A program made the position numbers and the translations under genes. From Bacillota bacterium (lineage in GTDB: Bacteria > Bacillota > Clostridia > Oscillospirales > Oscillospiraceae), in the NCBI GenBank assembly GCA_030535235.1, contig JAUNCL010000002.1, positions 58,630 through 122,629 on the forward strand: a stretch of DNA of 64,000 nt, written 5' to 3'. A model generated the notes under the pieces. That model ran no database searches. It was not told the DNA's origin and worked only from the letters and a program-made list of their open reading frames with translations. Positions 50,981-61,000 of the stretch are shown here, in pieces. Within the stretch, counting starts at the first letter, position 1. Each line of letters starts with the position of its first letter.

Positions 50981-51024
50981 AATGCGTCCTCGTTCCGGAA
51001 ATCAGGGACGAAGACGCATTTTTT
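50981..51024 (+). terminator. Terminator after the MgsA-like gene
   Basis: AATGCGTC-TCGT / ACGA-GACGCATT stem with small internal mismatches, followed by TTTT. Confidence 0.85.
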
Positions 51025-51062
51025 AAGACAGATTTTTGGAATGGGACTGGGGGCTTCCCCTT

Positions 51063-51226
51063 GCCTCCCCCTCTGGGGGAGGTGTCTTTGGTCCGACAGG
51101 TCCAAAGACGGAGAGGGCGACACGGTCTGACAGGCGTTTCTCCATCCTTTCCATAGAGCAGTCCACCCCCTGATTTACCCTCTCAGTCACGGCTGCGCCG
51201 TGCCAGCTCTCCCAGAGGGAGAGCCA
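51063..51226. repeat. Family A inverted pair (51063-51123 forward, 51171-51226 reverse) upstream of hisS
   Basis: Left copy: GCCTCCCCCTCTGGGGGAGG, hairpin CTTTGG...CCAAAG, then GACGGAGAGGGCGACA. Right copy, inverted: GGCTCTCCCTCTGGGAGAGC, ACGGCGCAGCCGT, TGAGAGGGTAAATCA. About 47 bases separate them. The pair fills most of the 306-base gap ahead of hisS; no T-box is present. Confidence 0.88.
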
Positions 51227-51263
51227 GGAGAATACAAAAACCACAAGAAAGCGAGGTCCTACC

Positions 51264-52625
51264 ATGGATCGTATCAAGCCCCGGACGCTGTCCGGTTTTA
51301 TGGAACTCCTCCCCGCCCCCCAGATGCAGTTTGAGCGGATGCTGGAGAGTCTGCGCACCACCTACTCCCTCTACGGGTTCACCCCCCTGGACACCCCCGT
51401 CATCGAGTCGGCGGAGATCCTCCTGGCCAAGGGCGGCGGCGAGACCGAGAAGCAGATCTACCGCTTCACCAAGGGGGACAGCGACCTGGCCCTGCGGTTC
51501 GACCTGACCGTTCCCCTGGCCAAGTATGTGGCCCTGAACTACGGCCACCTGACCTTCCCCTTCCGCCGCTACCAGATCGGCAAGGTCTACCGGGGGGAGC
51601 GGGCCCAGCGGGGCCGCTTCCGGGAGTTCTACCAGTGCGACATCGACGTGATCGGCGACGGCAAGCTGGACATCTCCAACGAGGCCGAGATCCCCTCCAT
51701 CATCTACAACGCCTTCCGGTCCATGGGCCTGGAGCGGTTCAAGATCCGGGTGAACAACCGGAAGATCCTCACCGGCTTCTACGACATGCAGGGCCTGGGG
51801 GACCAGTCCGCCGACATCATGCGCACCGTGGACAAGCTGGACAAGATCGGCCCCGACAAGGTCCGGGACCTGCTCATCGAGTCCGGCGTGTCCCGGGAGG
51901 CCGCCGGGGAGATCCTGAAATTCATCGCCATCACCGGCTCCAACCAGGAGGTTCTCACCGCCCTGGAGGGCTACCGGGGCCGGAACGAGACCTTCGACCA
52001 GGGCGTGGACGAGCTGGCCACCGTGGTGAAGTATCTGGCCGCCTTCGGCGTCCCCGAGGAGAACTTCGCTGTGGATCTGACCATCGCCCGGGGCCTGGAC
52101 TACTACACCGGCACCGTCTATGAGACCGTCATGCTGGACCACCCGGAGATCGGCTCCATCTGCTCCGGCGGCCGCTACGACAACCTGGCCGGGTACTATA
52201 TCGACAAGCCCCTCCCCGGCGTGGGCATCTCCATCGGCCTGACCCGCCTGTTCTACGTCCTGGGCGAGCAGGGCTACTTCAACGAGGACATGGTCACTGC
52301 CCCCACCGATGTGCTGGTGCTGCCCATGACCGACGACCTGGCCCCTGCCATCTCCTTCGCCACCCTCCTGCGGACCAGCGGCGTCCGTGCCCAGGTCTAC
52401 GGCGAGCAGAAGAAGTTCAAGGCCAAGATGAGCTATGCCGACAAGCTGAAAATCCCCTATGTGGTCTTCCTGGGAGAGGATGAGATCAGCCAGGGCGTGG
52501 TGAAGGTCAAGGACATGACCACCGGCGACCAGCAGGCCCTCTCCCCCGAGGAGGCCGTGGCCCTCATCCGGGCCAGCAAGGAGAAGCTGGCCCAGCAGAA
52601 GCCCATTCAGGAGAAGCAGGCATGA
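51264..52625 (+). CDS. hisS: Histidyl-tRNA synthetase
   Basis: Class II synthetase charging tRNA-His; 453 aa. Motif 2 (YRGERAQRGRFREFYQCDIDVIG, positions ~110-132), the histidine-binding GLDYYTGTVYE and motif 3 (GVGISIGLTRLF) are present, with a C-terminal anticodon-binding domain (~350-430). ATG 51264 follows GCGAGGTCC. Its stop overlaps the start of the next small gene by four bases (ATGA), so the pair downstream is translationally coupled. No promoter was identified; the upstream gap is repeats. Confidence 0.96.
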   Translation: MDRIKPRTLSGFMELLPAPQMQFERMLESLRTTYSLYGFTPLDTPVIESAEILLAKGGGETEKQIYRFTKGDSDLALRFDLTVPLAKYVALNYGHLTFPFRRYQIGKVYRGERAQRGRFREFYQCDIDVIGDGKLDISNEAEIPSIIYNAFRSMGLERFKIRVNNRKILTGFYDMQGLGDQSADIMRTVDKLDKIGPDKVRDLLIESGVSREAAGEILKFIAITGSNQEVLTALEGYRGRNETFDQGVDELATVVKYLAAFGVPEENFAVDLTIARGLDYYTGTVYETVMLDHPEIGSICSGGRYDNLAGYYIDKPLPGVGISIGLTRLFYVLGEQGYFNEDMVTAPTDVLVLPMTDDLAPAISFATLLRTSGVRAQVYGEQKKFKAKMSYADKLKIPYVVFLGEDEISQGVVKVKDMTTGDQQALSPEEAVALIRASKEKLAQQKPIQEKQA

Positions 52626-53086
52626 AGGGGCAGGTGCAGAAGGTCGTCGTTCTCCTCCTCTTTGTGGTCTGCCTGGGGGCTATCTTCCTCTGCCTGCCAA
52701 GGGACTTTGAAAAGACCATGGGCGGCGGGTTCGACCCGGAAAGGGTGGAGAAGATTCAAGTGGATCTGCTGCCTGTGGGTGGTCAGGCGCCTCTGGGCGT
52801 GACCCTCCAACAGGGGGACGAGGAATTCGGAAAGCTGCTGGCCCTCCTTGAAAAACCCACCTATTCCCGCACGGTCAGCAAGAGCGACGAGATCACCCTG
52901 GGCTATGAGGTCAAGCTGAGCTTTGCCACCAGCGAGGCCTGGGCCTGGCAGTATCAGTTCATGGGCGGCAAGCTGGTGGAGGTGGGGCCCTCCGGCCAGA
53001 CCAAGACCTATCAGATCTCCGGCGGAGAGGAGAGCCAGCAGGCCATTCTGGACTACCTCCTGACCCTGGAGCCGGAGCCGTCGTGA
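52622..53086 (+). CDS. Membrane-anchored exported protein, paralogue 1 of a tandem pair
   Basis: 154 aa, no family recognised. One N-terminal helix (about 7-24) acts as a signal anchor, followed by PRDFEKTMGGGFDPERVEKI and a mixed alpha/beta domain. It shares with the next gene the order anchor, P-x-S/D-F, (T/A)MG, FDPxxV, a LLxLLE helix and a YxI-S/F-GG strand near the end. ATG 52622 overlaps the hisS stop. Expressed between two synthetase genes; the role cannot be inferred. Confidence 0.8.
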   Translation: MKGQVQKVVVLLLFVVCLGAIFLCLPRDFEKTMGGGFDPERVEKIQVDLLPVGGQAPLGVTLQQGDEEFGKLLALLEKPTYSRTVSKSDEITLGYEVKLSFATSEAWAWQYQFMGGKLVEVGPSGQTKTYQISGGEESQQAILDYLLTLEPEPS

Positions 53087-53102
53087 CGGGGAAAGGAGAG
53101 CC

Positions 53103-53567
53103 ATGAAGAAGCTATCCACCAAGCACAAGATCGCCCTTGTGGAGATCGTGATCGTGATCCTCCTGGCGGTCTGGATTTTCTCCCCCAAAAGCCTCCAGAG
53201 CGCCATGGGCTATGACTTTGACCCCGCCCAGGTGACGGCAGTCACCGCCGTTCTGTCCGGGGACCAGGAGATCCACGTGGACCTGGACGAGGCTGACCCG
53301 GCCATCGGGGAGCTGATGACCCTGCTGGAGAGCAGCCGCTACCGTCCCCAGGGGGACGGCGGGCTGCCCCAGGGACAGGGGTTGGACCACCGGGTGACCC
53401 TATTCCTCCGCCAGGCGTCCAAGGTGTACACCATCACCTTCTCCGGCGGCGATCAGATGGACTTCCGGGGCAGCGGTGAGGAGGGCATCCGGGCCTTCCG
53501 CCCCACAGAGGGACTCCCCTTCCAGCAGGAGATTTTGGATCTGCTGCTGGAGCAGACCCAAAATTGA
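53103..53567 (+). CDS. Membrane-anchored exported protein, paralogue 2 of a tandem pair
   Basis: 154 aa, the same length as its upstream neighbour. N-terminal anchor (about 9-27), then PKSLQSAMGYDFDPAQVTAV, a LMTLLESSRY helix and a VYTITFSGGDQMDFRG region that aligns with YQISGGEE of paralogue 1. ATG 53103 follows AAAGGAGAG. Identity between the two is low but colinear, implying an old tandem duplication. No partner or motif gives a function. Confidence 0.8.
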   Translation: MKKLSTKHKIALVEIVIVILLAVWIFSPKSLQSAMGYDFDPAQVTAVTAVLSGDQEIHVDLDEADPAIGELMTLLESSRYRPQGDGGLPQGQGLDHRVTLFLRQASKVYTITFSGGDQMDFRGSGEEGIRAFRPTEGLPFQQEILDLLLEQTQN

Positions 53568-53575
53568 ATTTTTTC

Positions 53576-53604
53576 TTGACCCCTTTGCCAACCTGGCGTA
53601 TTCT
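53576..53604 (+). promoter_or_regulatory. aspS promoter
   Basis: TTGACC (53576-53581), 17-base spacer, TATTCT (53599-53604). Leader of about 40 bases, too short for a T-box. Confidence 0.75.
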
Positions 53605-53648
53605 TATACTACTACTACCGAATCAACTGACAATGGAGTGAACAACCA

Positions 53649-55457
<1,809 letters not shown>

Positions 55458-55479
55458 TCCACAGCCTGTGGAAAAGAAC

Positions 55480-55511
55480 AAGCCCGGACGGCGCAGGCCG
55501 TCCGGGCTTGT
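55480..55511. terminator. Bidirectional terminator between aspS and the amidase gene
   Basis: AAGCCCGGACGG-CGCAGG-CCGTCCGGGCTT, 12-bp perfect stem, with GTTC on one side and GTGTGTT on the other. Confidence 0.75.
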
Positions 55512-55529
55512 GTGTTGCTGCAGGATGAT

Positions 55530-56351
55530 TTACTTCAATTTTTCCGTCCGGTACAGGTCGGTCCGCCGGCCTGCCAGGATGGGGATCTGGCCCCGGTACT
55601 TGGCCAGGTCGTCCAGGTCGATGTCCACCACCCGGACCCCCTCCTTCTCGTCCAGCTGGGCGATGACGTCGCCCCAGGGGTTGCACACCAGGGAGTGGCC
55701 GTAGGCCACATAGGAGGCCTCGGTGTCCCGGGCGGGAGAGCAGCCGGCCACGAAGCACTGGTTGTCCAGGGCCCGCATCCGGAAGGCCAGCTCCCAGTGG
55801 ATGGGGCCGGTGGTCATGTTGAAGGCGGCGGGGATGACGATGAGCTGGGCCCCCATGTCCCCCATGACCCGGAAGAAGTCGGAGAAGCGGATGTCGAAGC
55901 AGATGGCCACGCCGATTTTTCCGTACTCGGTGTCCACCACGGTGAAGGAATCCCCGGCGGTGAGGGTGTCGGACTCCATGAACCGCTGGCCGCCGGGTAC
56001 GTCGATGTCGAAGAGGTGGACCTTCCGGTGGCGGGCCAGCTCCTTCCCCTCCGGGGAGAAGATGTAGCTGGTGTTGTAGATCTTCCCCGCCTCCAGCTCG
56101 GGGACGGAGCCGCCGATGAGGTAGATGCCCAGCTCCCTGGCGATGCCCGACAGGAACTGCCAGCTCTCGCCCCCGGCGGGTTCGCCGTAGCGGGGGAAGC
56201 AGGCGTTTTCGTAGGGGCAGTTGAACATCTCCGGCAGGGTGACGATGTTGGCCCCCTGGGCGGCGGCCTGACGGATCAGCTCCCCGGCGTGGCGGAGGTT
56301 TTCCCCCTTGTCGGCGGTGACGTGCATCTGGCAGATACCTAATTTGAACAT
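55530..56351 (-). CDS. Carbon-nitrogen hydrolase, omega-amidase (Nit2) type
   Basis: Nitrilase-superfamily amidase, 273 aa. The Glu-Lys-Cys catalytic residues are in LPEMF, RHRKVHLFDID and AICFDIRF. HLFDIDVPGG and the CFDIRF context suit omega-amidase, which hydrolyses alpha-ketoglutaramate or ketosuccinamate made by transamination, a repair and methionine-salvage role. ATG 56351 follows AAAGGAGC; the frame is open for 127 codons further upstream, but that part is antisense to cysK and not protein-like. Downstream end of a minus-strand sulfur-gene run. Confidence 0.88.
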   Translation of the reverse strand: MFKLGICQMHVTADKGENLRHAGELIRQAAAQGANIVTLPEMFNCPYENACFPRYGEPAGGESWQFLSGIARELGIYLIGGSVPELEAGKIYNTSYIFSPEGKELARHRKVHLFDIDVPGGQRFMESDTLTAGDSFTVVDTEYGKIGVAICFDIRFSDFFRVMGDMGAQLIVIPAAFNMTTGPIHWELAFRMRALDNQCFVAGCSPARDTEASYVAYGHSLVCNPWGDVIAQLDEKEGVRVVDIDLDDLAKYRGQIPILAGRRTDLYRTEKLK

Positions 56352-56441
56352 AGCAAAGCTCCTTTCTGGGCGGTTTTTTCTGGTTTGACTGTACCATACT
56401 TTTCCCCCGGACGCAAGGAAAAGCCTTGCAGCGTTTCCAGC

Positions 56442-56470
56442 GGAACGGGCATGCCCGTTCCCTACATAGG
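56442..56470. repeat. Family D palindrome
   Basis: Perfect 20-bp palindrome GGAACGGGCATGCCCGTTCC followed by CTACATAGG. Half-units occur at 32141 and 35991. Confidence 0.75.
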
Positions 56471-56506
56471 AGTGTTCGGCGTTTTCCACGACGTTCTCGA
56501 TAAACG

Positions 56507-56536
56507 AAAAGCCGACCCCTGAAGGTCGGCTTTTCC
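56507..56536 (-). terminator. Terminator after cysK
   Basis: AAAAGCCGACC-CCTGAA-GGTCGGCTTTT symmetrical stem with T-runs on both strands; placed to end the OAH-sulfhydrylase-cysK transcript. Confidence 0.85.
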
Positions 56537-56553
56537 GGAAGGTGTTTCGTTGT

Positions 56554-57486
56554 TTATTCCCCGAACAGCGGGGTGGAGAGGTAGCGGTCGCCAGTGTCGG
56601 GCAGGAGGACCACGATGGTCTTGCCCTCGTTCTCCGGCCGCTGGGCCAGCTGGATGCCGGCCCACACTGCCGCGCCGGAGGAGATGCCCACCAGGACGCC
56701 CTCTTCCCTGCCCACGGCCCGGCCGGTCTCAAAGGCGTTGTCGTTGGACACGGGGATGATCTCGTCGTAGACCTTGGTGTCCAGCACGTCGGGGACGAAG
56801 CCCGCGCCGATGCCCTGGATCTTGTGGGCGCCGGCCTTCCCCTGGGAGAGAACGGGGGAGTCGGCAGGCTCCACGGCCACCACCTGCACCTGGGGCTTCT
56901 GCTCCTTCAGATACTGACCGGTGCCGGTGACGGTGCCGCCGGTGCCTACGCCGGCCACGAAGATGTCCACCTGGCCGTCGGTGTCCGCCCAGATCTCCGG
57001 GCCGGTGGACCCGTAGTGGGCCTTGGGGTTGGCGGGGTTCACGAACTGGCCGGGAATGAAGCTGCCGGGGATCTCCTTTGCCAGCTCCTCGGCCTTGGCG
57101 ATGGCCCCCTTCATGCCCTTGGCCCCCTCGGTGAGGACCAGCTCGGCCCCGTAGGCCTTCATCAGCTGGCGGCGCTCCACGGACATGGTCTCGGGCATGA
57201 CGATGATGGTCCGGTAGCCCCGGGCGGCGGCCACGGAGGCCAGGCCGATGCCGGTGTTGCCGGAGGTGGGCTCGATGATCACCGAGCCGGCCTTCAGCTT
57301 GCCCTCCGCCTCAGCCTGGTCGATCATGGCCTTGGCAATGCGGTCCTTCACGGAACCGGCGGGGTTCAGGTATTCCAGCTTGGCCAGAACCTTGGCCTTC
57401 AGGCCCAGGCGCTGTTCGATATGGGTGAGCTCCAGCAGCGGGGTGCCGCCGATGAGCTGGTCTGCGGAAGTATAGATGCGTGCCAT
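56554..57486 (-). CDS. cysK: Cysteine synthase (O-acetylserine sulfhydrylase)
   Basis: PLP enzyme making cysteine from O-acetylserine and sulfide; 310 aa. The PLP lysine is in [11 protein letters not shown], the substrate loop is [10 protein letters not shown], and [12 protein letters not shown] is the phosphate-binding loop. ATG 57486 follows AAGGAGGAAAC. It lies 13 bases after the O-acetylhomoserine sulfhydrylase gene and is likely co-transcribed from the promoter at 58965, so cysteine and homocysteine synthesis share one control. Confidence 0.96.
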   Translation of the reverse strand: MARIYTSADQLIGGTPLLELTHIEQRLGLKAKVLAKLEYLNPAGSVKDRIAKAMIDQAEAEGKLKAGSVIIEPTSGNTGIGLASVAAARGYRTIIVMPETMSVERRQLMKAYGAELVLTEGAKGMKGAIAKAEELAKEIPGSFIPGQFVNPANPKAHYGSTGPEIWADTDGQVDIFVAGVGTGGTVTGTGQYLKEQKPQVQVVAVEPADSPVLSQGKAGAHKIQGIGAGFVPDVLDTKVYDEIIPVSNDNAFETGRAVGREEGVLVGISSGAAVWAGIQLAQRPENEGKTIVVLLPDTGDRYLSTPLFGE

Positions 57487-57499
57487 GATCGTTTCCTCC

Positions 57500-58783
57500 T
57501 TATTTCAATGCGGCGAAGCCCTGTTCCAGGTCCGCGATGATGTCGTCGATGTGCTCGGTGCCGATGGACAGCCGGATGGTGTTGGGCTTAATGCCCTGGT
57601 CGGCCAGCTCCTCGGCGGTGAGCTGGGAGTGGGTGGTGGTGGCCGGGTGGATGACCAGGCTCTTCACGTCGGCCACGTTGGCCAGCAGGGAGAAGATGGT
57701 CAGGTGGTCAATGAAGGCGTGGGCCTCCTTCTGGCCCCCCTTGACCTCAAAGGTGAAGATGGACCCGCCGCCGTTGGGGAAATACTTCTGGTACAGGGCG
57801 TGGTCGGGGTGGTCAGGCAGAGAGGGGTGGTTGACCTTTTCCACCAGGGGGTGGTTGGACAGGTACTCCACCACCTTTTTCGTGTTCTCGGCGTGGCGCT
57901 CCAGCCGCAAGGAGAGGGTCTCCACCCCCTGGAGGAGCAGGAAGGCGTTGAAGGGGGAGATGGCGGCGCCGGTGTCCCGCAGGAGGATGGCCCGGATGTA
58001 GGTCACATAGGCGGCGGGGCCCACGGCGTCCACGAAGGACACCCCGTGGTAGCTGGGGTTGGGGTCGGCGATGGGGCCGAACTTGCCAGAAGCCTTCCAG
58101 TCGAACTTGCCGGAGTCCACGATAACGCCGCCCAGGGAGGTGCCGTGGCCGCCGATGAACTTGGTGGCCGAGTGGACCACGATGTCAGCCCCGTGCTCGA
58201 TGGGCCGGATCAGGTAGGGGGTGCCGAAGGTGTTGTCAATGACCAGGGGCAGGCCGTGCTTGTGGGCGATGGCCGCCACGGCGTCGATGTCGGGAATATC
58301 GGAGTTGGGGTTGCCCAGGGTCTCCAGGTAGACCGCCTTGGTGTTGGGCCGGATGGCGCCCTCCACTGCCGCCAGGTCGTGGGCGTCCACGAAGGTGGTG
58401 TCGATGCCGTACTGGGGCAGGGTGTGGGCCAGCAGGTTGTAGCTGCCGCCGTAGATGGTCTTCTGGGCCACGATGTGGTCCCCCTTCTGGGCCAGGGCCT
58501 GGATGGCGTAGGTGATGGCGGCGGCGCCGGAGGCCACGGCCAGGGCGGCCACACCGCCCTCCAGAGCGGCGATGCGCTTCTCCAGCACATCCTGGGTGGA
58601 GTTGGTCAGGCGGCCGTAGATGTTGCCGGGGTCGGCCAGCCCAAACCGGGCGGCGGCGTGGGCGGAGTCCCGGAAGACGTAAGAGGTGGTCTGGTAAATG
58701 GGGACCGCCCGGGCGTCGGTGGCGGGGTCGGGGCTCTCCTGGCCCACGTGAAGCTGCAGGGTCTCGAATCTATAGTTTGCCAT
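57500..58783 (-). CDS. O-acetylhomoserine sulfhydrylase
   Basis: PLP enzyme of the Cys/Met metabolism family making homocysteine from O-acetylhomoserine and sulfide; 427 aa. [30 protein letters not shown] at the N terminus (positions 6-35) is typical of OAH/OAS sulfhydrylases. The PLP lysine is in [11 protein letters not shown], and LASGAAA-like [13 protein letters not shown] binds the cofactor phosphate. ATG 58783 follows AAAGGAAG. The leader is about 175 bases, with no SAM riboswitch recognised. First gene of the sulfur operon. Confidence 0.93.
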   Translation of the reverse strand: MANYRFETLQLHVGQESPDPATDARAVPIYQTTSYVFRDSAHAAARFGLADPGNIYGRLTNSTQDVLEKRIAALEGGVAALAVASGAAAITYAIQALAQKGDHIVAQKTIYGGSYNLLAHTLPQYGIDTTFVDAHDLAAVEGAIRPNTKAVYLETLGNPNSDIPDIDAVAAIAHKHGLPLVIDNTFGTPYLIRPIEHGADIVVHSATKFIGGHGTSLGGVIVDSGKFDWKASGKFGPIADPNPSYHGVSFVDAVGPAAYVTYIRAILLRDTGAAISPFNAFLLLQGVETLSLRLERHAENTKKVVEYLSNHPLVEKVNHPSLPDHPDHALYQKYFPNGGGSIFTFEVKGGQKEAHAFIDHLTIFSLLANVADVKSLVIHPATTTHSQLTAEELADQGIKPNTIRLSIGTEHIDDIIADLEQGFAALK

Positions 58784-58964
58784 GATAGGGTACTTCCTTT
58801 CTTATTTGTATATCGTGTTTTCTGTTTTGGATGGGTTTGTGGTTCAGCCGGGACAGCGACAAGCGATACACATTCGTCCGAAGCGGAAGTTGGCCCGTAA
58901 CAGGGCGGTAAATAAACGTCTCAAAACCAATTACCTACCTTTCGTGTGGCTTTTGGATGTTCGC

Positions 58965-58998
58965 AGTATAACCCCTAAATCCTATTATGTCAATAGGG
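58965..58998 (-). promoter_or_regulatory. OAH-sulfhydrylase/cysK promoter with palindromic operator (site A)
   Basis: On the minus strand -35 TTGACA (58993-58988), 17-base spacer, -10 TATACT (58970-58965). The -35 lies inside CCCTATTGACATAATAGG (58998-58981), arms CCTATT / AATAGG. The same operator with one altered centre occurs at site B in the divergent iscS promoter. Confidence 0.82.
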
Positions 58999-59070
58999 AA
59001 AATGAAATTTTTTCAAAAAAAGCATGGGCCGGGATCCTTCTGGATAAAATGGATTCGGTACTTTATAATT

Positions 59071-59104
59071 CCCTATTGACTTTATAGGGTTAATGTGGTA
59101 TTCT
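59071..59104 (+). promoter_or_regulatory. iscS promoter with palindromic operator (site B)
   Basis: -35 TTGACT (59076-59081), 17-base spacer, -10 TATTCT (59099-59104). The -35 is embedded in CCCTATTGACTTTATAGGG (59071-59089), arms CCCTAT / ATAGGG. An Rrf2-family regulator of the CymR or IscR kind is the natural candidate; none is encoded in the window. Apart from the two promoters, 58784-59153 holds the OAH-sulfhydrylase leader. Confidence 0.82.
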
Positions 59105-59153
59105 GCAATCAACCTAATAAACAAGTAGGATTTAAGCCCAAGGAGGTTCCCCT

Positions 59154-60344
59154 ATGAGAATATATGCGGACAACGCCGCCACCACGAAAATGAGTCCCAC
59201 TGCCATCGCCGCCATGCTCCCCTATCTCACCGAGCACTATGGCAACCCCTCCTCCCTCCACACCATCGGCCAGCAGGCCAACGAGGCCCTGGAGGGGGCC
59301 AGAGGGGTGGTGGCCCAGTGCCTCAACGCCCGCCCGGACGAGATCTATTTCACCTCCGGCGGCAGCGAGGCCGACAACCAGGCCATCCGCTCCGCCGCCA
59401 AAAACGGCGCCCGGCAGGGCAAGAAACACATTATTTCCACAGCCTTTGAGCACCACGCCGTCCTCCACACCCTGAACGCCCTGGCCCAGGAGGGCTTTGA
59501 GATCACCCTGCTGGACGTCCACGAGGACGGAGTGGTCACCCCCGAGGAGGTGGCCGCCGCCATCCGGGAGGACACCTGCCTGGTGACCATCATGTACGCC
59601 AACAACGAGATCGGCTCCATCCAGCCCATCCCGGAGATCGGCGCCCTGTGCAAGGAGCGGAAGATCCCCTTCCACACCGACGCCGTCCAGGCCGCCGGCC
59701 ACCTGGCCATCGACGTGAAGGCCCAGAACATCGACATGCTCTCCCTCTCCGGCCACAAGTTCCACGGCCCCAAGGGGGTTGGCGTCCTCTATGTGCGAAA
59801 GGGCCTCCAGCTCCACTCCCTCATTGAAGGGGGCGCCCAGGAGCGGAGAAAGCGGGCAGGCACCGAGAACATTGCCGGCATCGTCTCCCTGGCGGCGGCG
59901 CTGAAGGAGTCCTGCGACCACCTGGAGGAGAACGCCGCCAAGGTCTCCGCCCTGCGGGACAAGCTCATTGCCGGGCTGACGGCCATCCCCCACTCCATCC
60001 TGAACGGACACCCCACCCACCGCCTGCCGGGCAACGTGAACCTGTGCTTCGAGGGCATCGAGGGGGAGTCCCTCCTGCTGCTGCTGGACGACAAGGGCAT
60101 CTGCGCCTCCTCCGGCTCGGCCTGCACCTCCGGGTCCCTGGACCCCAGCCATGTGCTGCTGGCCATCGGGCGGCCCCATGAGATCGCCCACGGCTCCCTC
60201 CGCCTGTCCCTGTGCGAGTGGAACACCGAAGAAGAGGTGGACTACATGCTGGCGGAGATCCCCAAGGTGGTTGACTATTTACGAAACATGTCCCCCCTGT
60301 GGCGGGCCATGGAGAAAGGAGAAAAACCCTATGTTATACAGTGA
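59154..60344 (+). CDS. iscS: Cysteine desulfurase (IscS/NifS type)
   Basis: PLP enzyme releasing sulfur from cysteine to a persulfide for Fe-S clusters and thio-tRNAs; 396 aa. The N-terminal MRIYADNAATTKM, the cofactor His in HTDAVQAAGH, the PLP lysine in SGHKFHGPKGVG and the active cysteine in SSGSACTSGS are present. ATG 59154 follows AAGGAGGTTCC. It overlaps iscU by 14 bases. The promoter shares its operator with the divergent cysteine synthesis operon. Confidence 0.96.
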   Translation: MRIYADNAATTKMSPTAIAAMLPYLTEHYGNPSSLHTIGQQANEALEGARGVVAQCLNARPDEIYFTSGGSEADNQAIRSAAKNGARQGKKHIISTAFEHHAVLHTLNALAQEGFEITLLDVHEDGVVTPEEVAAAIREDTCLVTIMYANNEIGSIQPIPEIGALCKERKIPFHTDAVQAAGHLAIDVKAQNIDMLSLSGHKFHGPKGVGVLYVRKGLQLHSLIEGGAQERRKRAGTENIAGIVSLAAALKESCDHLEENAAKVSALRDKLIAGLTAIPHSILNGHPTHRLPGNVNLCFEGIEGESLLLLLDDKGICASSGSACTSGSLDPSHVLLAIGRPHEIAHGSLRLSLCEWNTEEEVDYMLAEIPKVVDYLRNMSPLWRAMEKGEKPYVIQ

Positions 60345-60753
60345 AAAGGTCATGGACCACTTCCGCAACCCCCGGAATGTGGGCTCCATTGAGAACGCCG
60401 ACGGCGTGGGCGAAGTGGGCAACGCCAAGTGCGGCGATATCATGAAAATTTACCTGAAGATCGACGACAACGTGGTCACCGATGTGAAGTTCGAGACCTT
60501 CGGCTGCGGCTCAGCCATCGCCTCCTCCTCCATGGCCACCGAGATGATCAAGGGCAAGCCCCTGAACGAGGTCATGGAGCTGACCAACAAGGCCGTGGTC
60601 CAGGCCCTGGACGGCCTGCCCGCCCACAAGCTCCACTGCTCCGTCCTGGCGGAGGAGGCCGTGAAGTCCGCCCTGAAGGACTATTACGATAAGAACGGCA
60701 TCGCATACGACCCCAAGCAGTTCCCCGACCTCAGCTGCGAGAGCTGCCACTGA
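60331..60753 (+). CDS. iscU: Fe-S cluster scaffold IscU (NifU-like)
   Basis: Scaffold on which IscS builds [2Fe-2S]/[4Fe-4S] clusters; 140 aa. All three cluster cysteines are in place: NAKCGD, FGCGSAIASS and LHCSVLAEEA. The C terminus has an extra CESCH pair absent from E. coli IscU but common in clostridial NifU-type scaffolds. ATG 60331 follows GAAAGGAG and lies inside the end of iscS. No hscA, hscB or fdx follows; a terminator does. Confidence 0.96.
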   Translation: MLYSEKVMDHFRNPRNVGSIENADGVGEVGNAKCGDIMKIYLKIDDNVVTDVKFETFGCGSAIASSSMATEMIKGKPLNEVMELTNKAVVQALDGLPAHKLHCSVLAEEAVKSALKDYYDKNGIAYDPKQFPDLSCESCH

Positions 60754-60842
60754 GCAGCCCTCTCCGGCTTCGCTCTGTAGAGCTCAGCCACCTTTGCTCC
60801 CGCTGAACCCGAAGGGCTGGAACCACGCCCCCGCGCTCTTTT

Positions 60843-60878
60843 CCCCCCTTTTCTCCGGAGAAAAGGGGGGCTTTTGTT
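60843..60878 (+). terminator. Terminator after iscSU
   Basis: CCCCCCTTTTCTCC / GGAGAAAAGGGGGG, a perfect 14+14 palindrome followed by CTTTTGTTG. Confidence 0.88.
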
Positions 60879-60941
60879 GCCTGGATCTTATCCTTCGGGG
60901 ACGGCGGGAGGATCCCCCAAAATTCCAGGGGAAAACCCTCG

Positions 60942-60970
60942 TTGACTTTACTTTTTCCCTATGGTATCCT
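60942..60970 (+). promoter_or_regulatory. Promoter of the HD-GYP gene
   Basis: TTGACT (60942-60947), 17-base spacer, TATCCT (60965-60970). Confidence 0.75.
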
Positions 60971-61000
60971 TTCCCTATCAAAGAAAAAGGAGGGATTCCC

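Noticed and set aside
56352..56732. A 127-residue N-terminal extension of the omega-amidase suggesting a fusion
   Set aside because: It is antisense to cysK and passes through the cysK terminator; the amidase has its own ATG and AAAGGAG site.
58784..58964. SAM riboswitch ahead of the O-acetylhomoserine sulfhydrylase gene
   Set aside because: No S-box core such as AGAGAGGTGGAGGGA and no terminator stem.
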